Shown piece by piece: positions 35,580 through 43,683 of a DNA stretch of 64,000 bases; the first letter of the stretch is position 1, and each line of letters begins with the position of its first letter. The stretch lies in contig OY969702.1 in the NCBI GenBank assembly GCA_963702055.1, positions 2,356,001-2,420,000 of the forward strand, read 5' to 3'. The DNA is from CAWINX01 sp963702055. GTDB taxonomy: Bacteria; Actinomycetota; Thermoleophilia; Solirubrobacterales; 70-9. The notes below the pieces were generated by a model. The model had not been told where the DNA came from. It was given only the letters and a program-made list of their open reading frames with translations, and searched no databases. The translations under genes and the position numbers were made by a program.

Positions 35580-37361
35580 TCAGGTGGCGTAAAGGGCCTC
35601 GATCTCGTCTTCGTGCTTCTGCGCGACGACCGCGCGCTTGACCTTCAGGGTGGGGGTGAGCTCGCCGCTCTCCTGGGAGAGGTCGTGATGGAGGATCGCG
35701 ACCTTCTTTACCTGCTCCACCCGGGCGAATTTCTCGTTGATCTTTGCGACGTGGGCCTCGATCGCCTTGCGGATCTCGTCGTCTGAGGCGAGTTGCTCGG
35801 GGTCCTCGGGCAGGCCGTGTTCCTTGGCGTAGGGGGCGGCCTCTTCGGGGTCGAGGGTGACCAGAGCCACCAGGTAGGGCCGGCGGTCGCCGACCACGAC
35901 GCATTGCGAGACGAGGGGATGTTGCTTGATCTCGTTCTCGAGGTTGGCCGGGGTGATGTTCTTGCCACCGGCGGTGATGATGATGTCCTTTTTACGGCCG
36001 GTGATCGTGATGAAGCCCTCGGAGTCGATCTCGCCGACATCGCCGGTGTGCAGCCAGCCGTCGACGATCGTCTCCCGGGTTGCCTCCTCGTTCTTGTAGT
36101 AGCCCTGGAAGACGTTTGGGCCCTTGACGAGGATCTCGCCGTCGTCGGCGATTTTCACCTGACAGCCGGGGAAGGGTTTGCCGATCGTGCCGACCTTGAA
36201 GTCCTCGGCGCTGGAGATAGTCGCCGCGGTCGAGGTCTCGGTCATCCCCCAACCCTCCAGCACCAGCACCCCGGCGGCGTCGAAGAAACGCAGGATCTCG
36301 GGGTTGATCGGGGCCGCGCCGGAGACGGCCAGTCGCAGGTTGCCGCCGAACAGGCCCCTGATTTTGGAGAGGACTTTCTCGTCGGCGAACTTGTATTGCC
36401 TGCGGAGGAGGAAGCCCGGCTTGCGCCCGGCGCGCTCCGCCTCCCGCATCCTGCTGCCGACCCGGATCGACCAGTCGAAGATTGCCTTTTTGAGGCCGCC
36501 CTCTTTCTCCATCGCGCTGGTCGCGGTCGTGTAGATCTTCTCGAAGATGCGCGGCACCGAGGGGAAGTAGGTCGGTTTGAGCTCGGCCAGGTTGGGGACG
36601 ATCTTCAGCGGGTCGCGCTCCCAGTAGGCGATCGTGCTGCCGAGGTCGAAGCTGCCGAGCTGGATCAGTAGGGCGAAGGAGTGGGCGAGCGGGAGGTAGA
36701 GGTAGGTCAGATCCTCGTCTTCGATCGTGCTGGTCTCGTTGACCATGTCCAGCATTGCCCGGTAGTTGCCGTGGCTGATGATGCAGCCCTTTGGCGGGCC
36801 GGTCGTCCCCGACGTGTAGATGAAGGTGCAGATGTCGTTGGGCGTCACCGTCTTCCAGCGGGCCTCCCATTCAGACGGGTCGCGCTTTGCGCCCCGCGCC
36901 GCCAGATCCTCCATCGAGATCGCGTCCTCGCTCGAGCCGGTCATCCGAACGACCTGCTCGAGCATCGGCAGCCGGTCACGGACGGCACGGATCTTCTCCA
37001 TCTGCTCATCGTCTTCGACGACAACGACCTTGGCGTCGGAGTTCTCGAGGACGTACTGGCATTCCTCGGGGGAGTTGGTCTGGTAGATCGGGACGACGAC
37101 CGCCCCGGCCGAGAGCGCCGCGAAGTCGAAGTAGGTCCACTCGGGGCGGGTGTTGCCGAGAATCGAGACTTTGTCGCCCTTGGCGACCCCGAGGTCGATC
37201 AGCCCGAGGGAGAGGTCGCGGGCCGTGTCACGGACCTCGTTGAAGCTGCGATCAACCCATGTCTCGCCGTCCTTGTAGCGAACAGCCGGGTCGTTGCCGT
37301 AGCGCTCCGCCGAGCGCGACAGCAGGTCCGCGAGCGTCGACGAATTGGTTCCCCTCCCCAT
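35580..37361 (-). CDS. Long-chain acyl-CoA synthetase (AMP-forming)
   Basis: 593 residues. Activates a carboxylic acid as acyl-AMP, then transfers it to CoA. Motif A8-type P-loop YTSGTTGPPKGCIISHGN near residue 190; GWGMTETSTAATIS (adenine binding) near 385; hinge GWLHTGDVGEIDSEGFITIT and RKKDIIITAGGKNI. Closest in style to the FadD15-type ligases. Start at ATG 37361, preceded 8 bases upstream by TAAACT. Convergent with the patatin gene, so both may act on membrane lipids. Confidence 0.93.
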   Translation of the reverse strand: MGRGTNSSTLADLLSRSAERYGNDPAVRYKDGETWVDRSFNEVRDTARDLSLGLIDLGVAKGDKVSILGNTRPEWTYFDFAALSAGAVVVPIYQTNSPEECQYVLENSDAKVVVVEDDEQMEKIRAVRDRLPMLEQVVRMTGSSEDAISMEDLAARGAKRDPSEWEARWKTVTPNDICTFIYTSGTTGPPKGCIISHGNYRAMLDMVNETSTIEDEDLTYLYLPLAHSFALLIQLGSFDLGSTIAYWERDPLKIVPNLAELKPTYFPSVPRIFEKIYTTATSAMEKEGGLKKAIFDWSIRVGSRMREAERAGRKPGFLLRRQYKFADEKVLSKIRGLFGGNLRLAVSGAAPINPEILRFFDAAGVLVLEGWGMTETSTAATISSAEDFKVGTIGKPFPGCQVKIADDGEILVKGPNVFQGYYKNEEATRETIVDGWLHTGDVGEIDSEGFITITGRKKDIIITAGGKNITPANLENEIKQHPLVSQCVVVGDRRPYLVALVTLDPEEAAPYAKEHGLPEDPEQLASDDEIRKAIEAHVAKINEKFARVEQVKKVAILHHDLSQESGELTPTLKVKRAVVAQKHEDEIEALYAT

Positions 37362-37369
37362 CGCGGGGG

Positions 37370-37375
37370 AGTTTA
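37370..37375 (-). promoter_or_regulatory. -10-like box for the acyl-CoA ligase
   Basis: TAAACT on the minus strand ends 8 bases before the ATG at 37361. It lies just beyond the stop of the small HTH gene, so the ligase has its own promoter rather than relying on read-through. Confidence 0.4.
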
Positions 37376-37380
37376 TTCGG

Positions 37381-37566
37381 CTAGAGAGCCGAGGGCTGTC
37401 CCTGCGCCTGGCGGCTCAGCAGGTTGCGAAGCGAGGACTCGAAGAGAAACTTGTCGATGCGACCGTGAAAGATCGGAACGCCCATCTCCATGCACTTGCT
37501 GATCACCTCCTGCCGCTTCATGTGAAGCTCGTCGGCAAGCTCGGTGGGCGTCAGGTGATTGGCCAC
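37381..37566 (-). CDS. Small helix-turn-helix protein
   Basis: 61 residues. LTPTELADELHMKRQEVIS followed by KCMEMGVPIFHGRIDKFLFE reads as a small winged or IF2-N/excisionase-type HTH. It starts at GTG 37566 with AGGGAGGTC 7 bases upstream, a good Shine-Dalgarno sequence. It precedes the acyl-CoA ligase in the same direction. DNA binding is inferred from the helix pattern only. Confidence 0.65.
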   Translation of the reverse strand: MANHLTPTELADELHMKRQEVISKCMEMGVPIFHGRIDKFLFESSLRNLLSRQAQGQPSAL

Positions 37567-37648
37567 GGGCGGACCTCCCTATGTTGGTGACTGGCGATCG
37601 TCTACCAAGTTTTACGCGTTGAGCCGGAGGTGTCAATCCTCGATCGAG

Positions 37649-37697
37649 GCTCCGCTGTTCCTTTGCCGCAAATAGCGGGGCAAAGGAACAGCGGAGC
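37649..37697. repeat. Family E hairpin, copy 1
   Basis: GCTCCGCTGTTCCTTTGCC pairs perfectly with GGCAAAGGAACAGCGGAGC around GCAAATAGCGG. It lies between the divergent HTH and DsbA-like genes. TTGGAT, which could be a -35, begins at its last base. Confidence 0.85.
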
Positions 37698-37717
37698 TTG
37701 GATTTAGGGCTACCCGG

Positions 37718-37723
37718 GATAAT
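37718..37723 (+). promoter_or_regulatory. -10-like box for the DsbA-like gene
   Basis: GATAAT in GGGATAATGC ends 6 bases before the ATG at 37730. The same GGGATAATCC occurs before tRNA-Pro (38488). Confidence 0.45.
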
Positions 37724-37729
37724 GCGCCG

Positions 37730-38473
37730 ATGGCCGAGCACGTCGAAAGCACGCCGCCCGCATCGGTGCCGATGCCGCGTCGCGGCCGCCTCTGGGTGAT
37801 CATCGCGCTCGCCCTCGCGACGATCGCGCTCGGCTACGCCGTGGTCAACATCTCCACCCAGAAGGCGGGGCGGGCGGTGGTCCAGGTCGCGGGCATCGGC
37901 GACGCGCAGGAGATCTTCGGCGGGGTGCCGCAGGCGGGCGACCGGCTCGGCTCCTCCGACGCGCCGGTGACGGTGCAGATCTTCAACGACCTCCAGTGCT
38001 CCAGCTGCCGCGCGGACTTCTTGCGGACGATCCCGGGGCTGGTCGACGGCTACGCTCGGCCAGGTGGCGCGAAGCTGCTCTACCGCCACTACTCGGTCAG
38101 CGAGAGTCCGCAGGAGCTGGGGTTCTACGGCGCCGAGGCCGCCGCCGCGCAGGGATATGGCTGGCAGTACACCTACCTCTTCTTCCGCAACCAGGACGAG
38201 GCCAAACGCTTCGGCATCGACCAGGACTTCCTCGACTCGATCGCCGGCGGCGTCGAGGAGCTCAACGAGCCTCAATGGCGCACCTACCTCGACGACAACG
38301 GCGGGTCCGGTGGGGCAATCGCGAAGCGCCTCGACGGCTACGAGCAGCTCGGCGCCAACCTCGGCATCCGCACCCGGCAGGCGGCGATCGTCAGCGGTCC
38401 GCGGGGAACGCGCACGCTTCAGGACGGCCCCACCCTCGGCCAAATCGAGAGCGCCATACAGGCGGTGCGGTGA
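37730..38473 (+). CDS. Membrane-anchored DsbA-like thiol oxidoreductase
   Basis: 247 residues. One N-terminal membrane helix (LWVIIALALATIALGYAVV, residues 21-39) anchors an extracytoplasmic thioredoxin fold. The active site is CSSC in FNDLQCSSCRADFL (near residue 88), preceded by the DAPVTVQIF strand. The helical insertion and the C-terminal GIRTRQAAIVSGPRG fit the DsbA_2/4-type proteins that oxidise secreted proteins in actinomycetes. A cis-Pro is not obvious. The tRNA gene follows. Confidence 0.85.
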   Translation: MAEHVESTPPASVPMPRRGRLWVIIALALATIALGYAVVNISTQKAGRAVVQVAGIGDAQEIFGGVPQAGDRLGSSDAPVTVQIFNDLQCSSCRADFLRTIPGLVDGYARPGGAKLLYRHYSVSESPQELGFYGAEAAAAQGYGWQYTYLFFRNQDEAKRFGIDQDFLDSIAGGVEELNEPQWRTYLDDNGGSGGAIAKRLDGYEQLGANLGIRTRQAAIVSGPRGTRTLQDGPTLGQIESAIQAVR

Positions 38474-38505
38474 TTGACGCGCCTTCTGGGATAATCCCCG
38501 CCTCT

Positions 38506-38579
38506 CGGGGCGTGGCGCAGCCTGGTAGCGCGCACCGTTCGGGTCGGTGAGGTCCCCGGTTCAAATCCGGGCGCCCCGA
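38506..38579 (+). tRNA. tRNA-Pro (anticodon CGG)
   Basis: 74 bases without encoded CCA. Acceptor CGGGGCG pairs with CGCCCCG; D arm GCGCAGCCTGGTAGCGC; anticodon stem CACCG/CGGTG with loop TTCGGGT (anticodon CGG); T arm CCCGGTTCAAATCCGGG. Discriminator base A. GGGATAATCC 11 bases upstream is a plausible -10. Confidence 0.97.
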
Positions 38580-38582
38580 TTG

Positions 38583-38634
38583 CTGTCAGTATTCCTTCGA
38601 CCGCGACTTTCGCGGGCGAGAGGGGTATTGGCAG
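38583..38634 (+). ncRNA. Long G-U-rich hairpin between tRNA-Pro and the glycosidase
   Basis: CTGTCAGTATTCCTT pairs with GAGGGGTATTGGCAG using at least four G-U pairs, and CCGCGA-CTT-TCGCGG forms the tip. The G-U pairs work only in RNA from the plus strand. It ends 7 bases before the glycosidase ATG. It may terminate the tRNA transcript or control the next gene. Confidence 0.55.
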
Positions 38635-38641
38635 GACCGCC

Positions 38642-39757
38642 ATGCGAAAGACTCCGCTATTGATCACAAGCCTTGCGCTGCTCGTCGCCTGGCTCGCCGC
38701 CGGGCCCGGCGGCGCGCGCGCGGCGGCGCCGCCTGGGTTCATCGGGATCTCCCCGCAGAACTCGCTCGAAGCTCAGGACTTCGAGCTGATGCAGGAGGCA
38801 GGCATCAAGCGCATCAGGCTGCCGCTCGTCTGGGCCGGAGTGGAAAGCACTTTCCCCCCCAGCCCGGACTGGTCCGGCTTCGACTACAACGTAGCCCTCG
38901 CGGCCGAGCACGGAATGAGCATCTTCCCGTTTGTCTACGGATCCCCCTCATGGGTCGCCTCGAACTGGAAAGCCCTGCCGGCGTGGACCAAGTTCCAGCG
39001 CCGGGCGTGGGCGGGCTTCCTGCACCAGGCGGTTCGGCGCTACGGCCCTGGCGGCTGGTTTTGGCGCGAGCATCCCGACCTGCCGTACATCCCGATCCGC
39101 AACTGGGAGATCTGGAACGAGGAGAACATCATCGCCTTCACCACCCGTCCCGACCCCAAGCGCTACACGACCCTGCTGAAGATCGCCGGCAGGGTGCTGC
39201 ACCGTGCCGACCACGGCGCCAAGGTGATCCTCGGCGGGTTCTTCGGTCATCCCCTCAACAAAGTCCCGCCGAACGTCAAATCCGAAGAATTCCTCGACAG
39301 CGTCTACCAAGACCCCTCGGTGAAGCGGTACTTCGACGGGATCGGACTGCATCCCTACGTTGCCATGGCCGGGCAGATGCGGGCCGAGATCGGCAAGCTC
39401 CGCCGCGTGATGCGCGCCCACCACGATGGCGCCACCCCGATCTACATCACCGAGTTGGGCTGGGGTTCCGATAACGGCCCGACGCGCTGGGAGCGCGGCA
39501 TGCGGGGCCAGGCCCAGCAGCTCAATCAGTCCATCTCGCTGCTGCTCAGAAACCGCCGGCGCTGGCGGATCGCCTGGATCGACTGGTTCACCTGGATGGA
39601 CCAGCCCTCCGGCTGCCAGTTCTGCAACTCGTCAGGATTGCTGACGAGCGACCGGCTGGCGAAGCCCTCCTGGTACCGGTTCAACGCCTGGACCAGGGGC
39701 GACCCCTTCACCGTCCCGCGGCTGAAGAATCCGCTGTCGCGCCCCCCGGTGGGGTAA
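38642..39757 (+). CDS. Secreted clan-A glycoside hydrolase (GH39/GH5-like)
   Basis: 371 residues. Signal peptide MRKTPLLITSLALLVAWLAA, cleavage near GARA-AAP. A TIM barrel is indicated: GIKRIRLPLVWAGVES, then the acid/base Glu in NWEIWNEENI (near residue 158), and the nucleophile Glu in PIYITELGWGSDN (near 272). WFTWMDQPSGC lies near the end of the barrel. The substrate is unknown; GH39 and related families act on xylan, arabinan or similar glycans. The start is closely preceded by a G-U hairpin. Confidence 0.85.
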   Translation: MRKTPLLITSLALLVAWLAAGPGGARAAAPPGFIGISPQNSLEAQDFELMQEAGIKRIRLPLVWAGVESTFPPSPDWSGFDYNVALAAEHGMSIFPFVYGSPSWVASNWKALPAWTKFQRRAWAGFLHQAVRRYGPGGWFWREHPDLPYIPIRNWEIWNEENIIAFTTRPDPKRYTTLLKIAGRVLHRADHGAKVILGGFFGHPLNKVPPNVKSEEFLDSVYQDPSVKRYFDGIGLHPYVAMAGQMRAEIGKLRRVMRAHHDGATPIYITELGWGSDNGPTRWERGMRGQAQQLNQSISLLLRNRRRWRIAWIDWFTWMDQPSGCQFCNSSGLLTSDRLAKPSWYRFNAWTRGDPFTVPRLKNPLSRPPVG

Positions 39758-39830
39758 TGAGGGATCGCCGGATCATCTAGATTGCGGGCGACTTCGCATC
39801 CGACCAGTCCCGACCAGAAGGAGACGCCAG

Positions 39831-40436
39831 ATGGCTTTCTCGGTTCCCGACCTTCCCTACGCATACGACGCGCTCGAGCCTCACATCGACGAGGCGACGA
39901 TGCGCGTCCACCACGACAAGCACCACCAAGCCTACGTCGACAAAGCGAACGCCGCCCTGGAGGGGACCGAGTGGGCCGATCGCGACGTCGAGGACGTGCT
40001 GCGCGACCTTTCGAGCCTGCCGGCCGACAAGCAGGGCCCGGTTCGTAACAACGCCGGCGGCCACTACAACCACTCGCTCTTCTGGCAGATGATGAGCCCC
40101 GACGGTGGCGGCGAGCCGCAGGGCGATCTGGCGTCCGGGATCACCGACGCGTTCGGCTCTTTCGACACCTTCAAGGAGGAGTTCAAAGCCGCCGGCATCG
40201 CCCGCTTCGGCTCCGGCTGGTCCTGGCTGGTGCACGACGGGACCGGCCTCGCCGTGGTCTCGACGCCCAACCAGGACTCCCCGATCTCCGACGGCAGCAC
40301 GCCGCTGCTCGGCTGCGACGTCTGGGAGCACGCCTACTACCTCAAGTACCAGAACAAGCGCCCCGACTACATCGACGCCTTCTGGAACGTGGTCAACTGG
40401 GACTACGTTGCCCAGCGCCTCGCCGACGCCGGCTGA
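39831..40436 (+). CDS. sodA: Superoxide dismutase, Fe/Mn type
   Basis: 201 residues, normal. Metal ligands are visible: His in MRVHHDKHHQAYVDKAN, His in NNAGGHYNHSLFW, and Asp/His in GCDVWEHAYYLKYQNKRPDY. The Gly-Gly-His pattern before YNHSLFW resembles Mn enzymes, but metal choice cannot be settled. AAGGAGACGCC is a good Shine-Dalgarno sequence, and TAGATT at 39777 a possible -10. The end is 6 bases from the convergent flavoenzyme gene. Confidence 0.95.
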   Translation: MAFSVPDLPYAYDALEPHIDEATMRVHHDKHHQAYVDKANAALEGTEWADRDVEDVLRDLSSLPADKQGPVRNNAGGHYNHSLFWQMMSPDGGGEPQGDLASGITDAFGSFDTFKEEFKAAGIARFGSGWSWLVHDGTGLAVVSTPNQDSPISDGSTPLLGCDVWEHAYYLKYQNKRPDYIDAFWNVVNWDYVAQRLADAG

Positions 40437-40442
40437 GCGCTT

Positions 40443-42098
40443 CTAGACGGAGGCGGTCGTAGCTGCCGGCCGCGCCGCCTCGGGGAGGTGGCGCGGCTCG
40501 GCGCCGTCTTTCGGCGGGACGGCGCTCATCGCGTGTTCGGCCTTGGCGGTGATCGTCAGGCTCGGGTTGACACCGGGGTTGGCGGGCATCGCCGACCCGT
40601 CGCAGATCAGTAGGCCCTCGTAGCCGAAGGCCCGGTTGCCGGCGTCGACGACGCCGCTCTCGGGGTCGGCGCCGACCACTGCGCCGCCGAGGATGTGGGC
40701 GGTGGTGGGGACGTTTTGGATCGACTCGGTGATGGCGCTCTGGGCGATGCCGCCGGTGCGCTTCGCGAACCAGCGGGCGGCTTGGGCGGCGGCGGGGAGG
40801 AAGACCGGGTTCGGCCGGCCGGGATCCTGCTCGGTCTGCAGCCGCACGCCACGCCCGAGCAGCTTGCGCTTCGGCCGCAGGTGCATTGCCGCATCCACCG
40901 TCTGCATCACCAGCAGAATCACCGTCCGTCGCGACCAGCGGTAGGGGATGCGCATCCTCAGCGTCTGGAGCGGGTGGCGCAGCATCGCCACGATCCACTT
41001 CAGCGGCCTGGTCAGCCGCGTCCCGGGGCCGGTCATCGCGGTGAAGGTGCCGCTCATCGCGTCGCCGGCCTCGCCGTAGGTGACGACCTCGATGTGGGTG
41101 TCGGGGTCGGGATAGATGCTCGAGGTGATCGCGACCGAGTGGCTGTAGTCGCGTTCGTCGTCCATTGCGGTGACCGACTGGATCGACTCGGAGTTGGTGC
41201 GAATGACGTCGCCGACCCGGCCCGAGAGGCGGGGCAGCGCGCCGCTGTGGCGGCAGTTGGCGAGGAGTTGGTTGGTTCCCAGCGCTCCGGCGGCGACGAC
41301 GACGCCCTTGGCCGTCAGCTCCCGGCGCCGGCGCCGCAGCCAGGATCCTGAGCGCTCGCTCGTCACCCGGTAGCCGTCGGAGCCGTCGGCGGCGCCGAGC
41401 GGGCGGATCTCGGTCACCTGGCGCTCCGGGACGATCTCGACCCCGAGCTTCTCGGCGAACCAGAGGTAGTTCTTGACCAGGGTGTTCTTGGCGCCGTGGC
41501 GGCAGCCGACCATGCAGCTTCCACAGCGCATGCAGCCGGTGCGCGCCGGCCCCTCGCCGCCGAAGAAGGGGTCGGGGACCTCCACGCCGGGCTGGTCGAA
41601 GAAGACGCCGACCCTGGTGTTCGTGAAGGTGTCCCCGGCCCCGATCTCATCCGCGTACTCCTTGAGCAGCTTGTCGGCGGGGCCCATGCCCTCGTACTCG
41701 ACGACGCCGAGCATCCGCTCCGCGGTGTCGTAGTGGGGCGCCAGCTCGAGCTCCCAGTTGCCGAGGTCGGCCCACTGCGGGTCCTTGAAGAACGCGGGCC
41801 GGGCGCGATAGAGGGTGTTAGCGTAGCCGAGGCTTCCGCCGCCGACCCCGCTGCCGGAAACGACGAACACGTCCTTGAAGAAGGACATGCGAAGAACGCC
41901 CCGGAAGCCCAGTTTCGGCGCCCAGAAGTAGCGACGCGGCTGGCGCAGGGTCGACTCCGCGAAGTCCTCGTCGCGGAAGCGGCTGCCGCACTCCAGCACG
42001 CAGACGCTGTAGCCCTTCTCGGCCAGGCGCAGCGCCGAGACGGAGCCCCCGAACCCGGACCCGACGACTATCCAGTCAAAATTAAATTCCGCCCGCAT
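40443..42098 (-). CDS. GMC/cholesterol oxidase-type FAD oxidoreductase
   Basis: 551 residues from ATG 42098 (an upstream ATG at 42131 adds 11 Ser/Glu-rich residues and lies in a CTCGCTCG repeat). FAD motif WIVVGSGFGGSVSALRLAEK at residues 7-26. The GMC segment VGGGSLGYANTLYRA follows, and the C-terminal active-site region HILGGAVVGADPESGVVD plus PANPGVNPSLTITAKAEHAM. A Cys cluster, CMRCGSCMVGCRHGAK, is typical of the cholesterol oxidase/dehydrogenase subgroup. Alcohol or sterol oxidation is the expected reaction. A rubredoxin lies 87 bases upstream in the same direction and might accept electrons. Confidence 0.88.
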   Translation of the reverse strand: MRAEFNFDWIVVGSGFGGSVSALRLAEKGYSVCVLECGSRFRDEDFAESTLRQPRRYFWAPKLGFRGVLRMSFFKDVFVVSGSGVGGGSLGYANTLYRARPAFFKDPQWADLGNWELELAPHYDTAERMLGVVEYEGMGPADKLLKEYADEIGAGDTFTNTRVGVFFDQPGVEVPDPFFGGEGPARTGCMRCGSCMVGCRHGAKNTLVKNYLWFAEKLGVEIVPERQVTEIRPLGAADGSDGYRVTSERSGSWLRRRRRELTAKGVVVAAGALGTNQLLANCRHSGALPRLSGRVGDVIRTNSESIQSVTAMDDERDYSHSVAITSSIYPDPDTHIEVVTYGEAGDAMSGTFTAMTGPGTRLTRPLKWIVAMLRHPLQTLRMRIPYRWSRRTVILLVMQTVDAAMHLRPKRKLLGRGVRLQTEQDPGRPNPVFLPAAAQAARWFAKRTGGIAQSAITESIQNVPTTAHILGGAVVGADPESGVVDAGNRAFGYEGLLICDGSAMPANPGVNPSLTITAKAEHAMSAVPPKDGAEPRHLPEAARPAATTASV

Positions 42099-42106
42099 GC
42101 TCTGCT

Positions 42107-42155
42107 CTCGCTCGCTCGCGCTAATCATCACCGGCAGTCTCGCTCGCTCGCTCCC
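42107..42155. repeat. CTCGCTCG tandem tracts
   Basis: Two runs of CTCGCTCGCTCGC-type sequence (about 42107-42123 and 42137-42153) flank the upstream alternative start of the flavoenzyme. Such short tandem tracts can slip, so the start choice here is uncertain. Confidence 0.5.
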
Positions 42156-42185
42156 GCGTCCGCTGCGGGCGGGTTTGCGCAGCTC

Positions 42186-42377
42186 CTAGGCCTCGTCCGG
42201 CTCGAGCGGGCGGAAGTCGCTGGTCCTGGCGCCGCAGACGGGGCAGAACCAGTCTTTGGGAATGTCCTCGAACGCCGTTCCCGGTGGGATGCCCCCGTCC
42301 GGATCGCCGATCGCCGGGTCGTAGATGAACCCGCAGCTCTCGCAGATCCAGAGGGTCGCTTCCTTGGTCGCGGTCAT
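42186..42377 (-). CDS. Rubredoxin
   Basis: 63 residues from ATG 42377. One-iron electron carrier. The Fe(Cys)4 site is ICESCGFIYDPAIGDPDGGI and FCPVCGA. The internal GIPPGTAFEDIPKDW is standard. TAAGCT ends 6 bases before the ATG, again suggesting a leaderless message. The flavoenzyme downstream is a possible partner. Confidence 0.95.
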   Translation of the reverse strand: MTATKEATLWICESCGFIYDPAIGDPDGGIPPGTAFEDIPKDWFCPVCGARTSDFRPLEPDEA

Positions 42378-42383
42378 GCCCAA

Positions 42384-42389
42384 AGCTTA
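42384..42389 (-). promoter_or_regulatory. -10-like box for rubredoxin
   Basis: TAAGCT on the minus strand, 6 bases before the ATG at 42377. It lies between rubredoxin and the lemA 3' end. Confidence 0.4.
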
Positions 42390-42398
42390 GAGGGGTCG

Positions 42399-42962
42399 TT
42401 ATTTGTCGAAGCTGACCGCGACCGGGGCGCGGTCGCCCGGATCCTCGATCTCGAAGAACTCGCGCGCCGTGAAGCCGCCTTGGTTGGCGATGATCGAGCC
42501 GGGGAACTGCTGGATCGAGGTGTTGTAGGACTGTACGTTGGAGTTGTAGATCCGCCGCGAGGCCTGGATCTCGTCCTCCAGCTCGGAGAGGTTGCGGCTC
42601 AGCTGCTGGAAGTTCTCGGTCGCCCGCAGCGTCGGGTAGTTCTCGGCGACGGCTTTGACGTCGGCCAGCGCCTGGGTCAGTTTCTGCTCGGCTTTGGCGG
42701 TGTCCTCGACACTCTGGGCCGCCATCGCCTCCGCCCGGGCTTTGGTCGTTTTCTCGAAGGTCTGGCTCTCGTGCTCGGCGTAGCCCTTGACCGTCTCGAC
42801 CAGGTTGGGGACCAAATCGTGGCGGCGTTTCAGCTGTACGTCAATGCCGCTCCACGACTCATCGACGCGGTTGCGCGAGGCGATGATCGAGTTGCGCTTC
42901 CCGATGTAGTAGAGGACACCGATTACGAGAATCGCGACGACGACTATGAGGACTATGAGCAT
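42399..42962 (-). CDS. lemA: LemA family protein
   Basis: 187 residues. N-terminal membrane helix MLIVLIVVVAILVIGVLYYI, then a long four-helix bundle with NRVDESWSGIDVQLKRRHDL, VPNLVETVKGYAEHE and AENFQQLSRNLSELEDEI, ending YNTSIQQFPGSIIANQGGF. These are the LemA signatures; the role is unclear but often membrane-stress related. TAGGAT ends 6 bases before the ATG. Divergent from the next gene with a 47-base gap. Confidence 0.93.
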   Translation of the reverse strand: MLIVLIVVVAILVIGVLYYIGKRNSIIASRNRVDESWSGIDVQLKRRHDLVPNLVETVKGYAEHESQTFEKTTKARAEAMAAQSVEDTAKAEQKLTQALADVKAVAENYPTLRATENFQQLSRNLSELEDEIQASRRIYNSNVQSYNTSIQQFPGSIIANQGGFTAREFFEIEDPGDRAPVAVSFDK

Positions 42963-42968
42963 GCGGGC

Positions 42969-43001
42969 ATCCTACCCGCCGTTTCGGCCGGTGCATAGGA
43001 T
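42969..43001. promoter_or_regulatory. Divergent -10-like boxes, lemA and its neighbour
   Basis: Minus-strand TAGGAT (42969-42974) is 6 bases from the lemA ATG. Plus-strand TAGGAT (42996-43001) is 8 bases from the ATG at 43010. The identical hexamer on both sides of a 47-base gap makes coordinated expression likely. Confidence 0.5.
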
Positions 43002-43009
43002 CGGCGGCG

Positions 43010-43681
43010 ATGAGCGCCAAGCAAGAGGCCGAGGCCTGGGCGGAGGTCGTGCGCACCTACGGGGAGCGGCACGACCTCACCTATGAGCCGATCGGCGGGA
43101 TCAATCCGAAGGACGGCCCGGTCGCCCTCTGTGTCGGCGGGACCAACCGGCTGACCGGGCAGCTGGTCGAGGGCTTCTGGGGCTCCTGCTGCGATGCCGA
43201 CGAGAAGGAGGTCGGCGGATTGTTCGGCAAGGCGGTGCTGCCGACGGCGCTGCTCGCCAAGGCCAATATGCAGGACCTGGCGAAGGTCGTGCCGGCCTTC
43301 AACGTTGAGTCGATTGAGGGTCACGAGGTCGTCACTCAGCGCTTCGCCCGCAAGGTCGAGTTCGAGTCGATCGACTTCAACAAACGCTTCCTGGCAACGG
43401 TGCCCCAGGAGTACGACCCGGTCGCGCTGCGCGAGCTGTTCAGTCCCGGCTTCCTCACCTGGACGACGACGATGACCGGGGAGATCGACTTCGGCATCAA
43501 CGACCGCCAGCTCTGGTTCATGTGGCGGCTGGGCGAGCGCAGCGAGGCGGAGCTGAAAGCGGCGCTCGCCAATGCCGGGCAGCTCTTCAAACGACTGCAG
43601 TCCGAGATGGACGAGAGCGGCATCCATACGTACCCCCCCGGGCCTTGGCACGCGGGATTGGCCCCCTTCCCGAACGGATAG
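43010..43681 (+). CDS. Cytoplasmic protein next to LemA, possibly DUF3137-like
   Basis: 223 residues with no signal or membrane segment. The middle, RFARKVEFESIDFNKRFLAT with DPVALRELFSPGFLTW, resembles the pattern of the DUF3137 proteins often found beside LemA (an F-N-x-x-F segment followed by a late helical part). WFMWRLGERSEAELKAALAN near the end is helical. The assignment is weak. Its stop abuts an intergenic family A repeat. Confidence 0.6.
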   Translation: MSAKQEAEAWAEVVRTYGERHDLTYEPIGGINPKDGPVALCVGGTNRLTGQLVEGFWGSCCDADEKEVGGLFGKAVLPTALLAKANMQDLAKVVPAFNVESIEGHEVVTQRFARKVEFESIDFNKRFLATVPQEYDPVALRELFSPGFLTWTTTMTGEIDFGINDRQLWFMWRLGERSEAELKAALANAGQLFKRLQSEMDESGIHTYPPGPWHAGLAPFPNG

Positions 43682-43683
43682 GC

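Noticed and set aside
35239..35592. Possible short genes in the 35.1-35.6 kb gap, on both strands
   Set aside because: They run straight through the family D repeats and have no recognisable protein features or ribosome-binding sites.
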